52,234 nucleotides of DNA, from contig JAEWRL010000214.1 of assembly GCA_023398955.1 (NCBI GenBank), forward strand, positions 1 through 52,234, in the 5' to 3' direction. Below, piece after piece: positions 7,245 to 17,306 of this stretch. A program made the translations under genes and the position numbers. The stretch is from Pseudomonadota bacterium (lineage in GTDB: Bacteria > Myxococcota_A > Polyangia > Polyangiales > Polyangiaceae). The notes under the pieces were generated by a model. The model searched no databases. It saw only the letters and a program-made list of their open reading frames with translations, and was not told the DNA's origin. The stretch's first letter is position 1. Every line of letters begins with the position of its first letter.

Positions 7245-9853
7245 GACTTCCTCGACCTGTTCTGCTCAATGACGCGCTCGATCTCCCTCTTCACCAACGC
7301 GGGCAACGAGAAATTTCGCCAGAGTTCTTCATTGTCGATGAGCCATTTCAGCGCCTGAATCTCGGTCAGCTCGTCGGCTGTGATCTTTTCCGAAACGGCG
7401 ATAGTCGCGGTTCTTGAGAGCCCGAGCCCCATGAGAGCGATCTGGGTCTGCTGGCTGACGCCGAGCTCCAAGAGCACATTGAACTGCGGCAATCCCTGAC
7501 GCAGGTCGTCGCGCCCGATCTCGCGCAGATGCTGATCGAGCACATCGCAGTAGCAGCTCAGTCCACGGGGCGCCGCGAAGCGGGCGATCTGCTCGACCTC
7601 GTCCATCACGCTTCTGATCGCTGCCGCTTCGTCGACGTTCTTGCTCCCCCTCGAGAGGTACTTGATGCGTTCGTCGATGAGACGAAAAAGTGGGTACCCA
7701 CGCATCCACTGCGTCACCAAGATGGCGAGGGGGTAACAACGCTGTGGCGGTCCGAGCGCGGGACAGGCCCGCTTGCAGAGTCTCCCGAACACGCGCACCA
7801 GCGCCTTCGATGCTGCCTCGTCGGACGGGTCGCTTGGCAGGAGTTCCTCGACGGGGCCTTCGCGCTCACGGAAATAATGGAGTAGGTCGTTCAACGCGAA
7901 GGGGCTGATGCCCGGGTTCCGTTCAATGCTCTCGGGCTCGACGGACAGCCCCTTCACCGCGGCCTTCACTGCCTCAGCGAGAGGCGTGAGCTTCTCCTGG
8001 TCGAAGCGGCCCGCCCACGGTGCCTCCATGACGCCTTCGTGTCTGACGTGGATCGCAGCGAGGTACGAGAAGACGTACTCGAACTCGGGGTGCTCCTTGG
8101 CCGTGTCCAGTGGGGTGCCCGCCTTGATGAACTCAATCAACGCAGGGGCGTGCGCGAGGAGGACGTCGTCGGTCGTTCGCTGGATCGGCTGGCGGGCGCG
8201 CTCGCGCGGTGGACCGCTCTCTCCCCAGAGCTTCTTCCAGTTGGGGTCGATGCAGAAGATGTTTCCCTGAAACTCCTTGCCCCAACGACCCGCACGACCA
8301 GCGAGGTTCCAGAAGTCTTCGGCGCTGAGCATGCGTCCTCGGCCCTTCTGCGGGCCTCGCATGAAGATGTTCCGGCAGGCCATGTTGACGCCTTCGATGA
8401 GCGTCGATGTGCACACCAAGAATTTGATGGTGCCCGAGCTGAAGAGGCGCTCGATCTCCTCCCGGATTAGCAGCGGCATGTTGCCATAGTGGAAGGCGAC
8501 GCCTCGTCGAAGGCACGTGGCGAGGGCGAACCTCTTGTGGACGACATGCTCTGCGAGCTCGATGAGCGCGCGGAGGTCACTCCCCGCATCCCGTTCGACA
8601 TCAGTGCCGATGAGATCGAAGAGCTGCCCGGCGATCTTCTCGGCCTCCGCAGCGCCGTTCACGTAGACGATGTTGCCGTGCGTGCTGCCGCCGATGGCGT
8701 GCGCGATGAAGGAAAGGCGCTTGCTGTCGTTGCTCGGCTTGGAACCTAGCCCGATCTCGCCAAGCTTCACCGCTGTACCACGTCCGCAGAGCTGGACGTC
8801 CCAAACCTTCGGCTTGCCGTGTCGCTGCGACACCCAAAAGAGGTTCTGCGTGACGGTCACGTCTTCGCTGACGAACGAGCTCTTCGAGAGGTTGGCGCCC
8901 CCATCGGCGAGCAAGATGTCGGGGTTGCTCGTCATCGGGCTTGCGAAGACCACCCTCAATTCGGGGTTCGCCTCGTAGATGCGCTCGATAACGTCTTGAA
9001 GAAGTACGCCCCGCTGTCGATCGCCGACCTTGTGCGCCTCATCGACGATGAGCGCGCGTGCCGGCAGATCAGGGTGCGCCGAGAGCAGGATGTGAAGGCG
9101 CTCCTGCGTGAAGACGAAGACGCGCCTGCGGACACCGGAGTCGTCCTCGACCTTCAAGATCGGCAACGAGGAGACCCCAACGTCCTCGAGCCCCTCGTCC
9201 CGGAAGAGCTTGCGAAGGTCACCGTCGACCTGGCTGATCAAGGCTCGCGTCGGAACCAGGTACACGACCGTGGCAACCTCGGACTCACGCATCAGCCCGG
9301 AGATCCACCTCGCGAGGATGAAGGACTTGCCAGCCGAAGTCGGTGCCGACACCGACATCCATGCTTGATTGCGAATCTGGTCCCAGAGAGTGCGTTGGAA
9401 CCGGTTCACGCGAAGCAGTGTGTTCCCATGCACCGCGACCGAGTGCTCATACCCTCTGCGCGAGTACTCGAGGCGGGCAGCACCTGGGAGGCGGGTAGCG
9501 AACTCCGGCTCCAGGTACTTTCGCTGCTCGGCAAGTCTGATCGCCGGGTGGTTGGCGAGCGCATCGAGTACGAGGGCCGCCGAGTCCTTCTGCACGTCGC
9601 TGGCGTTCACGTCGCTCAGGCAAGTCTGAGCGATCCTGAGGGCGGCTTCCTGGCAACGTCCCTGCTCCGACTGTGCGAGCACGCTCGCCGAAAGCAGAAG
9701 GTAACGCCAGTCGTGTTCGAACTGCGCGTGCTCGTCGAGCCGTACGAAGGTCGTGCCCAACTCACCGCACGCCGCGTCGACCAGAACCCGTTCGACCTGT
9801 CGGCGAAAACCGGGGACATCGAGGAGCCAAGGCCCGAGGTCACGCAGCGCCAT
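7241..9853 (-). CDS. hamB: Hachiman helicase HamB
   Basis: An 870-residue superfamily 2 helicase. Motif I is SAPTSAGKS (169-177), motif II is VDEAH (270-274), motif III-like is FASPM, motif V is CTSTLIEGVNMA and motif VI is NLAGRAGRWG. A roughly 140-residue N-terminal helical region precedes the helicase core, and a long C-terminal region follows. In Hachiman, HamB forms a complex with the nuclease HamA, senses DNA damage or altered DNA structures and licenses HamA to degrade DNA. The call rests on the helicase type plus the immediately upstream DUF1837 gene, which it overlaps by 14 bp. It lies last, or next to last, in a BREX operon, so it should be co-transcribed with BREX. All helicase motifs look intact. 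Confidence 0.9.
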   Translation of the reverse strand: MALRDLGPWLLDVPGFRRQVERVLVDAACGELGTTFVRLDEHAQFEHDWRYLLLSASVLAQSEQGRCQEAALRIAQTCLSDVNASDVQKDSAALVLDALANHPAIRLAEQRKYLEPEFATRLPGAARLEYSRRGYEHSVAVHGNTLLRVNRFQRTLWDQIRNQAWMSVSAPTSAGKSFILARWISGLMRESEVATVVYLVPTRALISQVDGDLRKLFRDEGLEDVGVSSLPILKVEDDSGVRRRVFVFTQERLHILLSAHPDLPARALIVDEAHKVGDRQRGVLLQDVIERIYEANPELRVVFASPMTSNPDILLADGGANLSKSSFVSEDVTVTQNLFWVSQRHGKPKVWDVQLCGRGTAVKLGEIGLGSKPSNDSKRLSFIAHAIGGSTHGNIVYVNGAAEAEKIAGQLFDLIGTDVERDAGSDLRALIELAEHVVHKRFALATCLRRGVAFHYGNMPLLIREEIERLFSSGTIKFLVCTSTLIEGVNMACRNIFMRGPQKGRGRMLSAEDFWNLAGRAGRWGKEFQGNIFCIDPNWKKLWGESGPPRERARQPIQRTTDDVLLAHAPALIEFIKAGTPLDTAKEHPEFEYVFSYLAAIHVRHEGVMEAPWAGRFDQEKLTPLAEAVKAAVKGLSVEPESIERNPGISPFALNDLLHYFREREGPVEELLPSDPSDEAASKALVRVFGRLCKRACPALGPPQRCYPLAILVTQWMRGYPLFRLIDERIKYLSRGSKNVDEAAAIRSVMDEVEQIARFAAPRGLSCYCDVLDQHLREIGRDDLRQGLPQFNVLLELGVSQQTQIALMGLGLSRTATIAVSEKITADELTEIQALKWLIDNEELWRNFSLPALVKREIERVIEQNRSRKS

Positions 9854-11036
9854 TGGGACTCCCCCTCGGCTTCTTCACACGCGGCTTGTGCGCCGTCGTC
9901 ACGCCCGCAGCCGGCGTGGCCGAAGCTCGCCGGCCGCGCCCGGGTTTGGCAGGCGCATCCGGAGGCGTGGCGGCGCGCACGTTCGGCACTGCGACCGACA
10001 CGGGCGCGGGCGCAGCAGGAGTTGGCTGTTTGGCCACGCCAAGCTTGTCGCGGAGCAACTGTCTGAACCCGTCAGCAGACGGGAACGGCACGAACAGGAA
10101 GTGCATCGCAAATGCGTCGAGCTTCTCCTCGCCAATTCGCTTCTTGACGTGCTCCCTCCAGGTCGGAAGTGTTGTAGCGATCTGCTTGGCCATCATCGCG
10201 AGCTGCGTGGTCGACGGTCCTGCCGGGTACGCATCGCAGTCGAAGCCGACGAGGCATAGCCCGCGGAACTCCAGCGAGTTGCGCTCGTCAGAATCTGGAT
10301 CGAGGTACTTCTTGAGGGCAGCTTCGAGCGCCGGATCGTCGAGATCAGCGTGTCGCTGGAGAAGCTGGAGGTCTCGCTGTCCCGAAGAGTACTCGGCCAG
10401 CATGGGGCGGATGGACGCCAGGCACTCGCGGACTGCGCCAGTGACGTCGCCGTAGATCTTCGACTCGCCCCAGTACAGCAAGAGCTTGCCGGTCGTGGGA
10501 TCGGCGCCAGCGTGAAGGCCATCCGCTCCGTGGACGTGCATTCTCGTGTTGGTCTTGAGGCTCATCTTGCAGATGAGCTGTGGGAGCCGGAGAAGCTTCT
10601 CGGCCAGGGCGAACAGCAGAAGCTCTCCTCCCTCCCCGCTCTGTTGAAGATCGGTGAACAGACTCCTCGCTTCGTCGGCCAGGCGGACCAGTTTCTGCGT
10701 TGATCGGCTTCGCTGGAACTCCTCGGCCGCCTCCCGGATGTGACTCCTCGGGATGGCGTAGTCGAGAACATGCTCCGCGATGACCTTCACGAGGTCCTCG
10801 GTGCGTGGCCGTCCGTTCCCATCGAGCTTTAGGCAGTGGCAGTGCGCGGTTACCAGCGTGCCATCGACGGTCACGTGGCTCTCGACGTCGTGGAGAAGAC
10901 CGCCCAAGGCCGTCAGCGTTCCTCGCGCAAGTCGCTTCAACGCTTCCTCGAGCGGCTCCTGTGCGGGCGTCGTGGAGGTCGTCGACATAGACGCTGGCGT
11001 GGCGACGGCCCCCGTGGTGTCAGCGCCATCCGTCAT
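9840..11036 (-). CDS. hamA: Hachiman nuclease HamA (DUF1837)
   Basis: A 398-residue protein starting at ATG 11034-11036, which overlaps the brxHI stop as ATGA; an upstream in-frame start at 11072 is less likely. Residues about 50-230 match DUF1837: GEGGELLLFALAEKLL with E138, CKMSLKTNTRMHVHGADGLH with D172, and LLLYWGESKIYGD with E191 and K193. Together these form a PD-(D/E)XK-like E...D...ExK nuclease core. In characterised Hachiman systems HamA is a DNase held inactive by HamB. Unusual are an extra 25-residue Thr/Ala N-terminus and a roughly 60-residue Pro/Ala/Lys/Arg-rich C-terminal tail that looks disordered and basic. No catalytic residue is visibly lost. Confidence 0.9.
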   Translation of the reverse strand: MTDGADTTGAVATPASMSTTSTTPAQEPLEEALKRLARGTLTALGGLLHDVESHVTVDGTLVTAHCHCLKLDGNGRPRTEDLVKVIAEHVLDYAIPRSHIREAAEEFQRSRSTQKLVRLADEARSLFTDLQQSGEGGELLLFALAEKLLRLPQLICKMSLKTNTRMHVHGADGLHAGADPTTGKLLLYWGESKIYGDVTGAVRECLASIRPMLAEYSSGQRDLQLLQRHADLDDPALEAALKKYLDPDSDERNSLEFRGLCLVGFDCDAYPAGPSTTQLAMMAKQIATTLPTWREHVKKRIGEEKLDAFAMHFLFVPFPSADGFRQLLRDKLGVAKQPTPAAPAPVSVAVPNVRAATPPDAPAKPGRGRRASATPAAGVTTAHKPRVKKPRGSPNGAA

Positions 11037-13174
11037 GCGTCCCCCTCGCCGTATAGCGCGCGCGTCTTCCACTGCGCCAGCGTCGCGTTGGCGTCCTCGA
11101 CTTTCATCTTCTCACGGGCGATGAGCCTGTGCTCGATGTCGGGTGGGAGGCAGGGCTGGAACTTCGAGATGCGCGAGCACTGGCCGGGATCGACGAGGCG
11201 CGCGGCGTCGTCCCACGTGAGGGTGCGGGCCGCGAGCGCGTCGATGGCCTGCCTGATACCAACGGCGCTCTCGGCGGCGCCGTTCGAGAACGTGATGAAG
11301 GTGTTGCTCGGCGACACGCGCTCGCCAAGCTCGAGCTCGAGGAGGCCCGCCAGGACGCGATTGCCGGCGGCGCCGCCGAAGGTCCACCAGCGGCAGCGGC
11401 CGTCGGGATCTTCTTCAAGGGGCAGAGAGCTGTCCTCGAGGAATGCGTGCGACTCGCGCTGCAGCTCGAGCTGCGTGACCGCGCGCTTGGACCAAGAGGG
11501 GTCGGTGTCCTTGCTCGCGAGGACGCGGCGCATGGCCTGGCAGAGCGCGCGTTCGAGGCTCACGGGTAGGCCGAACCAGCGCGGGTAGCCGCCCACCTCG
11601 GCGGGCTCGACGGAACACGTGCCGCCCTTCCAGTCGACGCCGACGATGCGCCACGGGCGCCCGGCGAGCACGAAGCTCGGAACCTTCTGCTCCTTGTCCT
11701 GAAGGAACGAGGCGTCGACGACGCCGACCTCCGACTGGCCGTGTATCACTCGGAGCACGCGCGGCGTCGAGAACACAGCGTAGAGTTCCAGAAAGTTCTT
11801 CGCTCCGTAGAGCTTTTCACCTCGCGCGCCGAGGGCGAGGCGCGCGTCGGCCTCGACGAGGATGTCGTTGTCGACCATGTGGCGAACGATGCTCTCGCGC
11901 TCTTGTGCCGAGACGTTGCGGAAGGCGGCGCAGCCTTCGAGCCAGTTCCACCAGGCGTGAGTGGCCGAGCCCTGCTCTTGCATCGCTAGCGCGATGGCCT
12001 GGTGCGCGAGCACATGTGGCGACCAGGCGGATGGCGCAGCAGGTTCGATGTAGCCCCGCCTGAACAGGTCGATGATGGCGGCGGCGCGCAGGAGCGCGTC
12101 GTCATCGGTCGCGAGGAAGGTGCAGTTCGCCGTCGAGCCCGCGCGTCGGCCCGTTCGCCCCATGCGCTGCAAGAAGGACGAGACGCTGCTCGGGGCGTCG
12201 ATCTGAATCACGTGGTCCAGATCGCCGACGTCGATGCCGAGTTCGAGGGCCGAGGTCGCGACGATCACGCAGTTGGTGCCCTCCTCGAAGGCATTCTCGG
12301 CGGCTGTGCGTTGCGAGAGTGCCAGCGACGAGTGCGAGAGGTAGACGTCGACGCCACGCTGGGAGAGACGGTGGCCGAGCTCCTCGACGCGCCTGCGGCT
12401 GTCGACGAACACTAGCCGTCGCGTCCCCGGGTACAGGCGATCGATGAGCAGCGCCGCGTTGTCGAGTGTGCCGACAAAGTCGAGCGCGAGTTCCGGCGGC
12501 TTGCGGGGGCCGCCCGGATCGACGACTCGCTGCGGCCGTAGGCTGCTCCCGCTGAGCCACTGGACGATGACCTCGGGATCTCCAACGGTCGCCGACAGGC
12601 CGATGCGCTGGATATCGTTCTCCGCGATCCGCGTGACACGCTCGAGCAGTGCCACGAGGTGTGCGCCGCGATCATCGCCCGCGAAAGCGTGTACCTCGTC
12701 GATGACGACGGCGCGCAGGTGCGCGAGGAAGCGGCGCGCGGGCGTGCGCGTTGAAAGCAGCATCGCTTCGAGCGACTCGGGCGTGATGGCGAGCACGTCG
12801 GGTGGCTCGTCGATCATGCGACGGCGGGCGGGCGCCTTCACGTCGCCATGCCACTTGCCGGCGCGCCTGCCGATGAGACCCGTGAGCGCGGATAGGCGCG
12901 CCTCCTGGTTATTGAGGAGTGCGCGAATCGGCGCGACGTAGAGCACCGAGACCCCGCGCCAGTCCTCGGCATCCATCTTCGACAAGAGCGGGAGGAACGC
13001 AGCCTCGGTCTTGCCGCCCGCGGTGGGTGCGAGCACGATGCAGTTCGCGCCGTCGAGTATCGCTCCGGTCGAGAGCGCCTGCACCGGACGCAGACCGCTC
13101 CATCCCAGCCCGTTTGCGATCTGGTAGCGAACGGCAGGGCTAAGGCGGTCGATAGCGTCCGGGCGTGTCGTCAC
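11033..13174 (-). CDS. brxHI: BREX type 2 helicase BrxHI
   Basis: A 713-residue Lhr-like superfamily 2 DEAD/DEAH-box helicase. It shows APTAGGKTEA (49-58, motif I), IDEVHAFAGDDRG (motif II, about 158-170), IGLSATVGDPEV (motif III), ATSALELGIDVG (motif V) and LQRMGRTGRR (motif VI), followed by a large C-terminal region. Start is GTG 13172-13174, overlapping the brxD stop in a GTGA. BrxHI is one of the six hallmark genes of type 2 (Pgl) BREX; its mechanistic role is unproven. Downstream it is coupled by ATGA to hamA, so BREX runs straight into Hachiman. All helicase motifs are present. Confidence 0.88.
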   Translation of the reverse strand: MTTRPDAIDRLSPAVRYQIANGLGWSGLRPVQALSTGAILDGANCIVLAPTAGGKTEAAFLPLLSKMDAEDWRGVSVLYVAPIRALLNNQEARLSALTGLIGRRAGKWHGDVKAPARRRMIDEPPDVLAITPESLEAMLLSTRTPARRFLAHLRAVVIDEVHAFAGDDRGAHLVALLERVTRIAENDIQRIGLSATVGDPEVIVQWLSGSSLRPQRVVDPGGPRKPPELALDFVGTLDNAALLIDRLYPGTRRLVFVDSRRRVEELGHRLSQRGVDVYLSHSSLALSQRTAAENAFEEGTNCVIVATSALELGIDVGDLDHVIQIDAPSSVSSFLQRMGRTGRRAGSTANCTFLATDDDALLRAAAIIDLFRRGYIEPAAPSAWSPHVLAHQAIALAMQEQGSATHAWWNWLEGCAAFRNVSAQERESIVRHMVDNDILVEADARLALGARGEKLYGAKNFLELYAVFSTPRVLRVIHGQSEVGVVDASFLQDKEQKVPSFVLAGRPWRIVGVDWKGGTCSVEPAEVGGYPRWFGLPVSLERALCQAMRRVLASKDTDPSWSKRAVTQLELQRESHAFLEDSSLPLEEDPDGRCRWWTFGGAAGNRVLAGLLELELGERVSPSNTFITFSNGAAESAVGIRQAIDALAARTLTWDDAARLVDPGQCSRISKFQPCLPPDIEHRLIAREKMKVEDANATLAQWKTRALYGEGDA

Positions 13175-14493
13175 AGATCGAGCTCGATGTCATCCGGCTT
13201 CTTGCCGGCGGCTGCTGCCTGCTCTTCGAGCGTGAGCTCCTCGGCATCAATGCGGATGTCCAGGTCCCTCGACGGGTCGAAGTCGGGGAAGAGGTCGACG
13301 CGATCGAGGATTGTCGCGACGAGCTTTCGCAGGTAAATGCGGGGGGCCACCCCTACCTTGCCGCCAAGCTTCCCCGCGACCTCGTTCGCGAGCGCGCTCA
13401 GGACCGCGTCGCTGACGCGCGCCTTCATGCGGTCCGCGTGCTCCGTCGGATAGAGATCCCGGACGCGCCGGCCCACCTCGATCAGGCGCTCCTGGTCGAA
13501 CGGGAAGAGCCGCACCTGGACGTCACGCGGGTTGTCCCACTTCGCGTCGCCTGTGAAGTCGACGTGCAGACGCTGCGCGAGCGGGGGCAGGCGCTTCACA
13601 CCGTTTGGCCCGTCGAAGAAGGCGGGCGTACCGGTGATGAGGATGTACAGCCCCGCGAAGCGACCACCATAGAGGTCATCGATGAGCTTGCGGATGGCCT
13701 CCAAGCTCCTGTCGCGGCTGTCTGCGCGAACACGCTGGATGGTCTCGACCTCGTCGAGGACGAGCAAGAGGCCCGGACGCCCGCACTGGTGGAGTACCGC
13801 GAGCAGGCCGCGCAGGAAGCCGAGCGCGCCCGTGTGGTCGATCTCGCCCTTGATGCCCGCGTGGCGCTTGATGTCAGCGCTTACGTTTGGCTGCCCCATC
13901 AGCCACGCGATCAGCCCCTCGGCGAGCGCGTGGTCCTCAGCGACTTCGGCCGCGTGGTACGCGCGAAGCACCGCCGCGTATTGCGGCTGCACTGCGCTCA
14001 CGTCCTTCAAGCGCGCTTCCAGTAGGTTGCCGACGCCAGCGGCCAGAGCCTTGAGGTCGTCGGGATCGCGAAGCGTGCGTGAGACCTCTTCTTCGAGGCC
14101 CATCAACCACTGCGAGATGATCGCGCGGAACGCGCCAGTGTCCCACTCGGCCGTGCGCAGTCCTTCGGTCGCGCGGCGGTAGACTGTCTCGAGCCGGTGT
14201 AGCGGTGTATCGTTCTCCGAGACCTGCACCTCCGCGACCGCGAATCCGCGCGCGAGCGCCTGCTGCTGATACCAGCGCGCAGTGAAGCTCTTGCCGCACC
14301 CGAAGTCGCCTCGCAGCGCCTTGAACACCGCGCCGCCCGTGGCGCAACGGTCCAGCTCCTCTTTTAGGGAAATGGAGAAGCGGTCGGTGCCGACAGCGAA
14401 CAGGTCGAGACCTCGCCGAGGCACCGTTCCTCGGCGCAGCGCCTCGATGACATCTTTGCGGAGAAGGACGCTCGGTCCGCTCGTCGCGCTCAT
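13171..14493 (-). CDS. brxD: BREX ATP-binding protein BrxD
   Basis: A 440-residue P-loop ATPase of the BrxD/DUF2791 type. Walker A is GDFGCGKSF (62-70), and Walker B is GLLLVLDEVETIQ in the middle of the protein. The conserved start (SGPSVLLRKDVIEALRRGTV) and VAPRIYLRKLVATILDRVD near the end fit the BrxD family. It occurs in type 2 and some other BREX systems and is thought to form part of the multi-protein BREX machine; its partner is unknown. ATG 14491-14493 overlaps the pglZ stop as ATGA, and its own stop overlaps brxHI as GTGA. No damage seen. Confidence 0.9.
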   Translation of the reverse strand: MSATSGPSVLLRKDVIEALRRGTVPRRGLDLFAVGTDRFSISLKEELDRCATGGAVFKALRGDFGCGKSFTARWYQQQALARGFAVAEVQVSENDTPLHRLETVYRRATEGLRTAEWDTGAFRAIISQWLMGLEEEVSRTLRDPDDLKALAAGVGNLLEARLKDVSAVQPQYAAVLRAYHAAEVAEDHALAEGLIAWLMGQPNVSADIKRHAGIKGEIDHTGALGFLRGLLAVLHQCGRPGLLLVLDEVETIQRVRADSRDRSLEAIRKLIDDLYGGRFAGLYILITGTPAFFDGPNGVKRLPPLAQRLHVDFTGDAKWDNPRDVQVRLFPFDQERLIEVGRRVRDLYPTEHADRMKARVSDAVLSALANEVAGKLGGKVGVAPRIYLRKLVATILDRVDLFPDFDPSRDLDIRIDAEELTLEEQAAAAGKKPDDIELDL

Positions 14494-17306
14494 TCGGTGC
14501 TCCTGCTTTCATGAAGGGCAAACTGCGAGAGCAACCTCGCCTTGTGCAGAACGACTCGGCGCCCCGCGACGTCGTGCTCGACGATGGCGAAGCCGTCAGC
14601 GTTCAGAACACCCATGCGCGCGACAGCGCCGCCAACCTGATGCGGGCGCACACCGCAGAGCCGCGCGAAATCAGCCGCGGTCAGGCTGCCGCCCGCCTCG
14701 ACGAGCACCGCGAGCCACGTGAGCACGCGCTCGACGTCTGGCTTGGGCACGCCTGAGATCTGCTGCGTGAAGAGCTTGGACGTGCGCAGACGCGCGACGA
14801 GCGTGGGCTCGGTGGGCGCAGGCGGCGGCACCGTGGGCGTCTTCGCTGGCTCGATGGCGAGGAGCTGGAGCTGGGCCTGCGCGGGCGTCTTCAGCTCGTC
14901 GGTCGCGACGGGCGTCGCCGCCGGACGCGCGATCTTTAGCGCCCACCAGTCAGGCTCAGGCAGCACGCGGCACGACAGCTCGACGTCGTCGCCCGCGACG
15001 CGATCGAGCCACTCGGGGCCGATGAGGAATGCAGGCGCTACCGCTTCTGCGAGCGAGAGGCCGCCGTGTTCGCCGTAGTGAGGTGCGCGGTTCGCGAGCG
15101 CGGTATCCCACAGCGCCGCGATGCCGGCCGCTCCGCGCGGCTTCCATGAGGTCCGCGGCAGTAGCACTTCGCCATCCTGCGGCTGCTCCCCCTCGGTCAG
15201 TGCGCGCCAGCGGGCACCGCCTTCACGCCCGGCCGGTATACGCCCGCCCGCGACGCGCATCGCGTCGCCCGCGACGTGCCCGTGGTCCGCGACGAGCAAG
15301 ACAGCGCGCTCGGCGCCATCCGCCGCGCTCAGCAGTGCCTCGAGCGGTAGGATGGGGATCTTGCTGTAGTCGACGGCGACCTGGAGGCTACCCTTGAGCT
15401 GCTCGTCGATGGCGTTCACGACCACCGCAACGACGCGCTGGTCGCCCGCCACGGCTTGCTTCACCTCGTCGATGAGGTCGTGGCCAGCGTGAACATCGCG
15501 CCTGAAAAACACCTTGAGCGGCTCCTCAGAGGCCAATTCCCGGACGTGGGGGTTCGAGGCCCAGCGCGCATCGTCCTTATCGGTTCCCTGGTCTCCGAAG
15601 CGTGCATCGGCCACGCCCGCGAAGAGAGCGGCGCGGCTCACCTCGGTCAGCGTCGGCGCTGCCGCCAGCACAGGCGGGATCGGGAGCTGCCCGTTCCAGC
15701 CGGGCGCGCGCCACGCGATGGGGCTCCACCGCCGCTGCTCACGCAGGCGTTGCAGGACTTGCACCGCCGCCGCGTAGCTCATGCCGTCCATCAAGACGAG
15801 GAGCAGGCGCCGATGCTCGCCGCCCTTGAGGAACTGCGCGACCACCCGCTTTGTCACGTGCTCGATGGGGATCACTTCGTTCGAGGGCTTCCCAGCCGCG
15901 ACCCACGACACGTACGCCTTGGCGAAGCGCTGATCGTCGGTCCGTGCCACTGCGTCAACGGCGCCGTGGAGGCGGCGGACGGCAGCCATCAAGGCGTCGC
16001 TCGCGCCGCGCATCCCGCGCAGGCTCTGGCGGGCCCAATCGAGGAAGCCGCCCTCTTCGGCGTAGCGGCGCGCTAGCTCGATCGCCGGCTGCCACAGCGT
16101 GCCATGCTCGGCGAGCGGTGGGCGCACCCGACGCGCGAGAAGCCAGGCCGAGAGGCGCGCCGCCATCTTTCGAGCCTCGACGTGTTCCGAGCGGCGAATA
16201 GCGCGATCGAGATGGTGCGCGCTCAAGTGGTCGAACGCGGCGAGCACACCCTCCAGCGACTCAGCGCTTGGCGCGTCGACGAACTCAGTCAACGCAGCAG
16301 CGACAGCAGCCTCGCGCGCAGCGTGGCCGGCGGGCAGCCAATCGCTCGCCGTGGCGAGGGCCGAAGCCCCACCGCTCATCGCGTGCTGCTCGGCTCCGTC
16401 CAGGAGTCGCCTGTCGGCTTCGTCCTCCACCGATAGCACCCCTTCGAGCAAGCCCTCCGAGCTTCCTCCTGCGTGCGCCCCTCTTACTTCGTTGGCGAGC
16501 CCGGGCGCGATGCTCGCGATCTGGCCGTTCACGAGGCCGCGCAGGTACGCGTCCTCGCTTTGCTCCACCGACGCGAGAAGCAGGAGCGCTTGAAGCGCGC
16601 GGTCGACGAGGCCGAGCTCCCACGCGCGGAAGCCGAGCACGCCTACGGAGCCGAGCTGCTGTTCGACCCAGACGAACAGCTCACGCCGCACCGCGCGCAA
16701 GAGGTCGTCGCCCTCACACGCGCGAGCAAAGGCACGGCCTGCATCGGAGCTGCGTACCCAGCGGAGCCACGAGGCCCCAGATTCGAGCGCACTTTCAGGG
16801 ATACCGAAGCGCGCTTCGAGAACGCGCTTCCAGAGGTCGCTAGTTGAGAGGCGAAGCCCCGTGACCTTGCGGAGGCCATCGACACTGCCCGAGAGCACGA
16901 GCCGCGCGAGCGCAGTTGACGCCAGCCCTTGGTCGACCTGGCGTGCGCCGAAGAGCGCCGCGAGCCGAGCGTCGCGCGCGACATGGTAGATGCGGCCGCC
17001 AGCGAGGCGGCACGAGACGTCGAGCGGGAGCGCATCCTCGGCCCAGTCCACCAGGTAGACGCTCCCTGTCGTCACAGCTTCGCCGGGCGCAGGTAGCCTC
17101 GAGCGCAGCGAAAGTTCGCACGCCGTCGGGATGATCTGCCACTGGAGGCCATCGAGCTCGAAGCACCCGGGCTGCCCTCGGCCGAAGAGCGCGAGCAGCT
17201 TGGAGCGGTGGTCGCGACGGAATAGACGCTCCACCTCCAACCGAACATCCGCCTCCGAGAGCACGGGCGACTCAGTCGCCCTGCCGGCAGCGTTCGCTCC
17301 GCTCAC
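14490..17306 (-). CDS. pglZ: BREX phosphatase-fold protein PglZ
   Basis: About 938 residues. The alkaline-phosphatase-superfamily PglZ domain shows LLLVLMDGMSYAAAVQ (about 501-516, metal-binding Asp), PTLTEVSRAALFAG, AVVVNAIDEQLKGS and VLLVADHGHVAGDAMR (Asp-His-Gly-His metal ligands). It is followed by a roughly 200-residue C-terminal part ending in a helical, possibly winged-helix region. PglZ is the core gene present in all BREX types and is needed for host methylation and phage restriction. The start is a choice: GTG 17304-17306 overlaps the pglY stop as GTGA and matches its neighbours, while an upstream GTG at 17322-17324 would add six residues. All metal-binding motifs look intact. Confidence 0.92.
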   Translation of the reverse strand: MSGANAAGRATESPVLSEADVRLEVERLFRRDHRSKLLALFGRGQPGCFELDGLQWQIIPTACELSLRSRLPAPGEAVTTGSVYLVDWAEDALPLDVSCRLAGGRIYHVARDARLAALFGARQVDQGLASTALARLVLSGSVDGLRKVTGLRLSTSDLWKRVLEARFGIPESALESGASWLRWVRSSDAGRAFARACEGDDLLRAVRRELFVWVEQQLGSVGVLGFRAWELGLVDRALQALLLLASVEQSEDAYLRGLVNGQIASIAPGLANEVRGAHAGGSSEGLLEGVLSVEDEADRRLLDGAEQHAMSGGASALATASDWLPAGHAAREAAVAAALTEFVDAPSAESLEGVLAAFDHLSAHHLDRAIRRSEHVEARKMAARLSAWLLARRVRPPLAEHGTLWQPAIELARRYAEEGGFLDWARQSLRGMRGASDALMAAVRRLHGAVDAVARTDDQRFAKAYVSWVAAGKPSNEVIPIEHVTKRVVAQFLKGGEHRRLLLVLMDGMSYAAAVQVLQRLREQRRWSPIAWRAPGWNGQLPIPPVLAAAPTLTEVSRAALFAGVADARFGDQGTDKDDARWASNPHVRELASEEPLKVFFRRDVHAGHDLIDEVKQAVAGDQRVVAVVVNAIDEQLKGSLQVAVDYSKIPILPLEALLSAADGAERAVLLVADHGHVAGDAMRVAGGRIPAGREGGARWRALTEGEQPQDGEVLLPRTSWKPRGAAGIAALWDTALANRAPHYGEHGGLSLAEAVAPAFLIGPEWLDRVAGDDVELSCRVLPEPDWWALKIARPAATPVATDELKTPAQAQLQLLAIEPAKTPTVPPPAPTEPTLVARLRTSKLFTQQISGVPKPDVERVLTWLAVLVEAGGSLTAADFARLCGVRPHQVGGAVARMGVLNADGFAIVEHDVAGRRVVLHKARLLSQFALHESRSTE

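Noticed and set aside
8819..10066. A 415-codon plus-strand open frame
   Set aside because: Lies opposite hamA and hamB, both of which have intact motifs and proper junctions.
11033..11072. Longer HamA from a start at 11072
   Set aside because: The added residues are Arg-rich and unlike the family, and ATG 11036 gives the ATGA junction seen throughout the operon.
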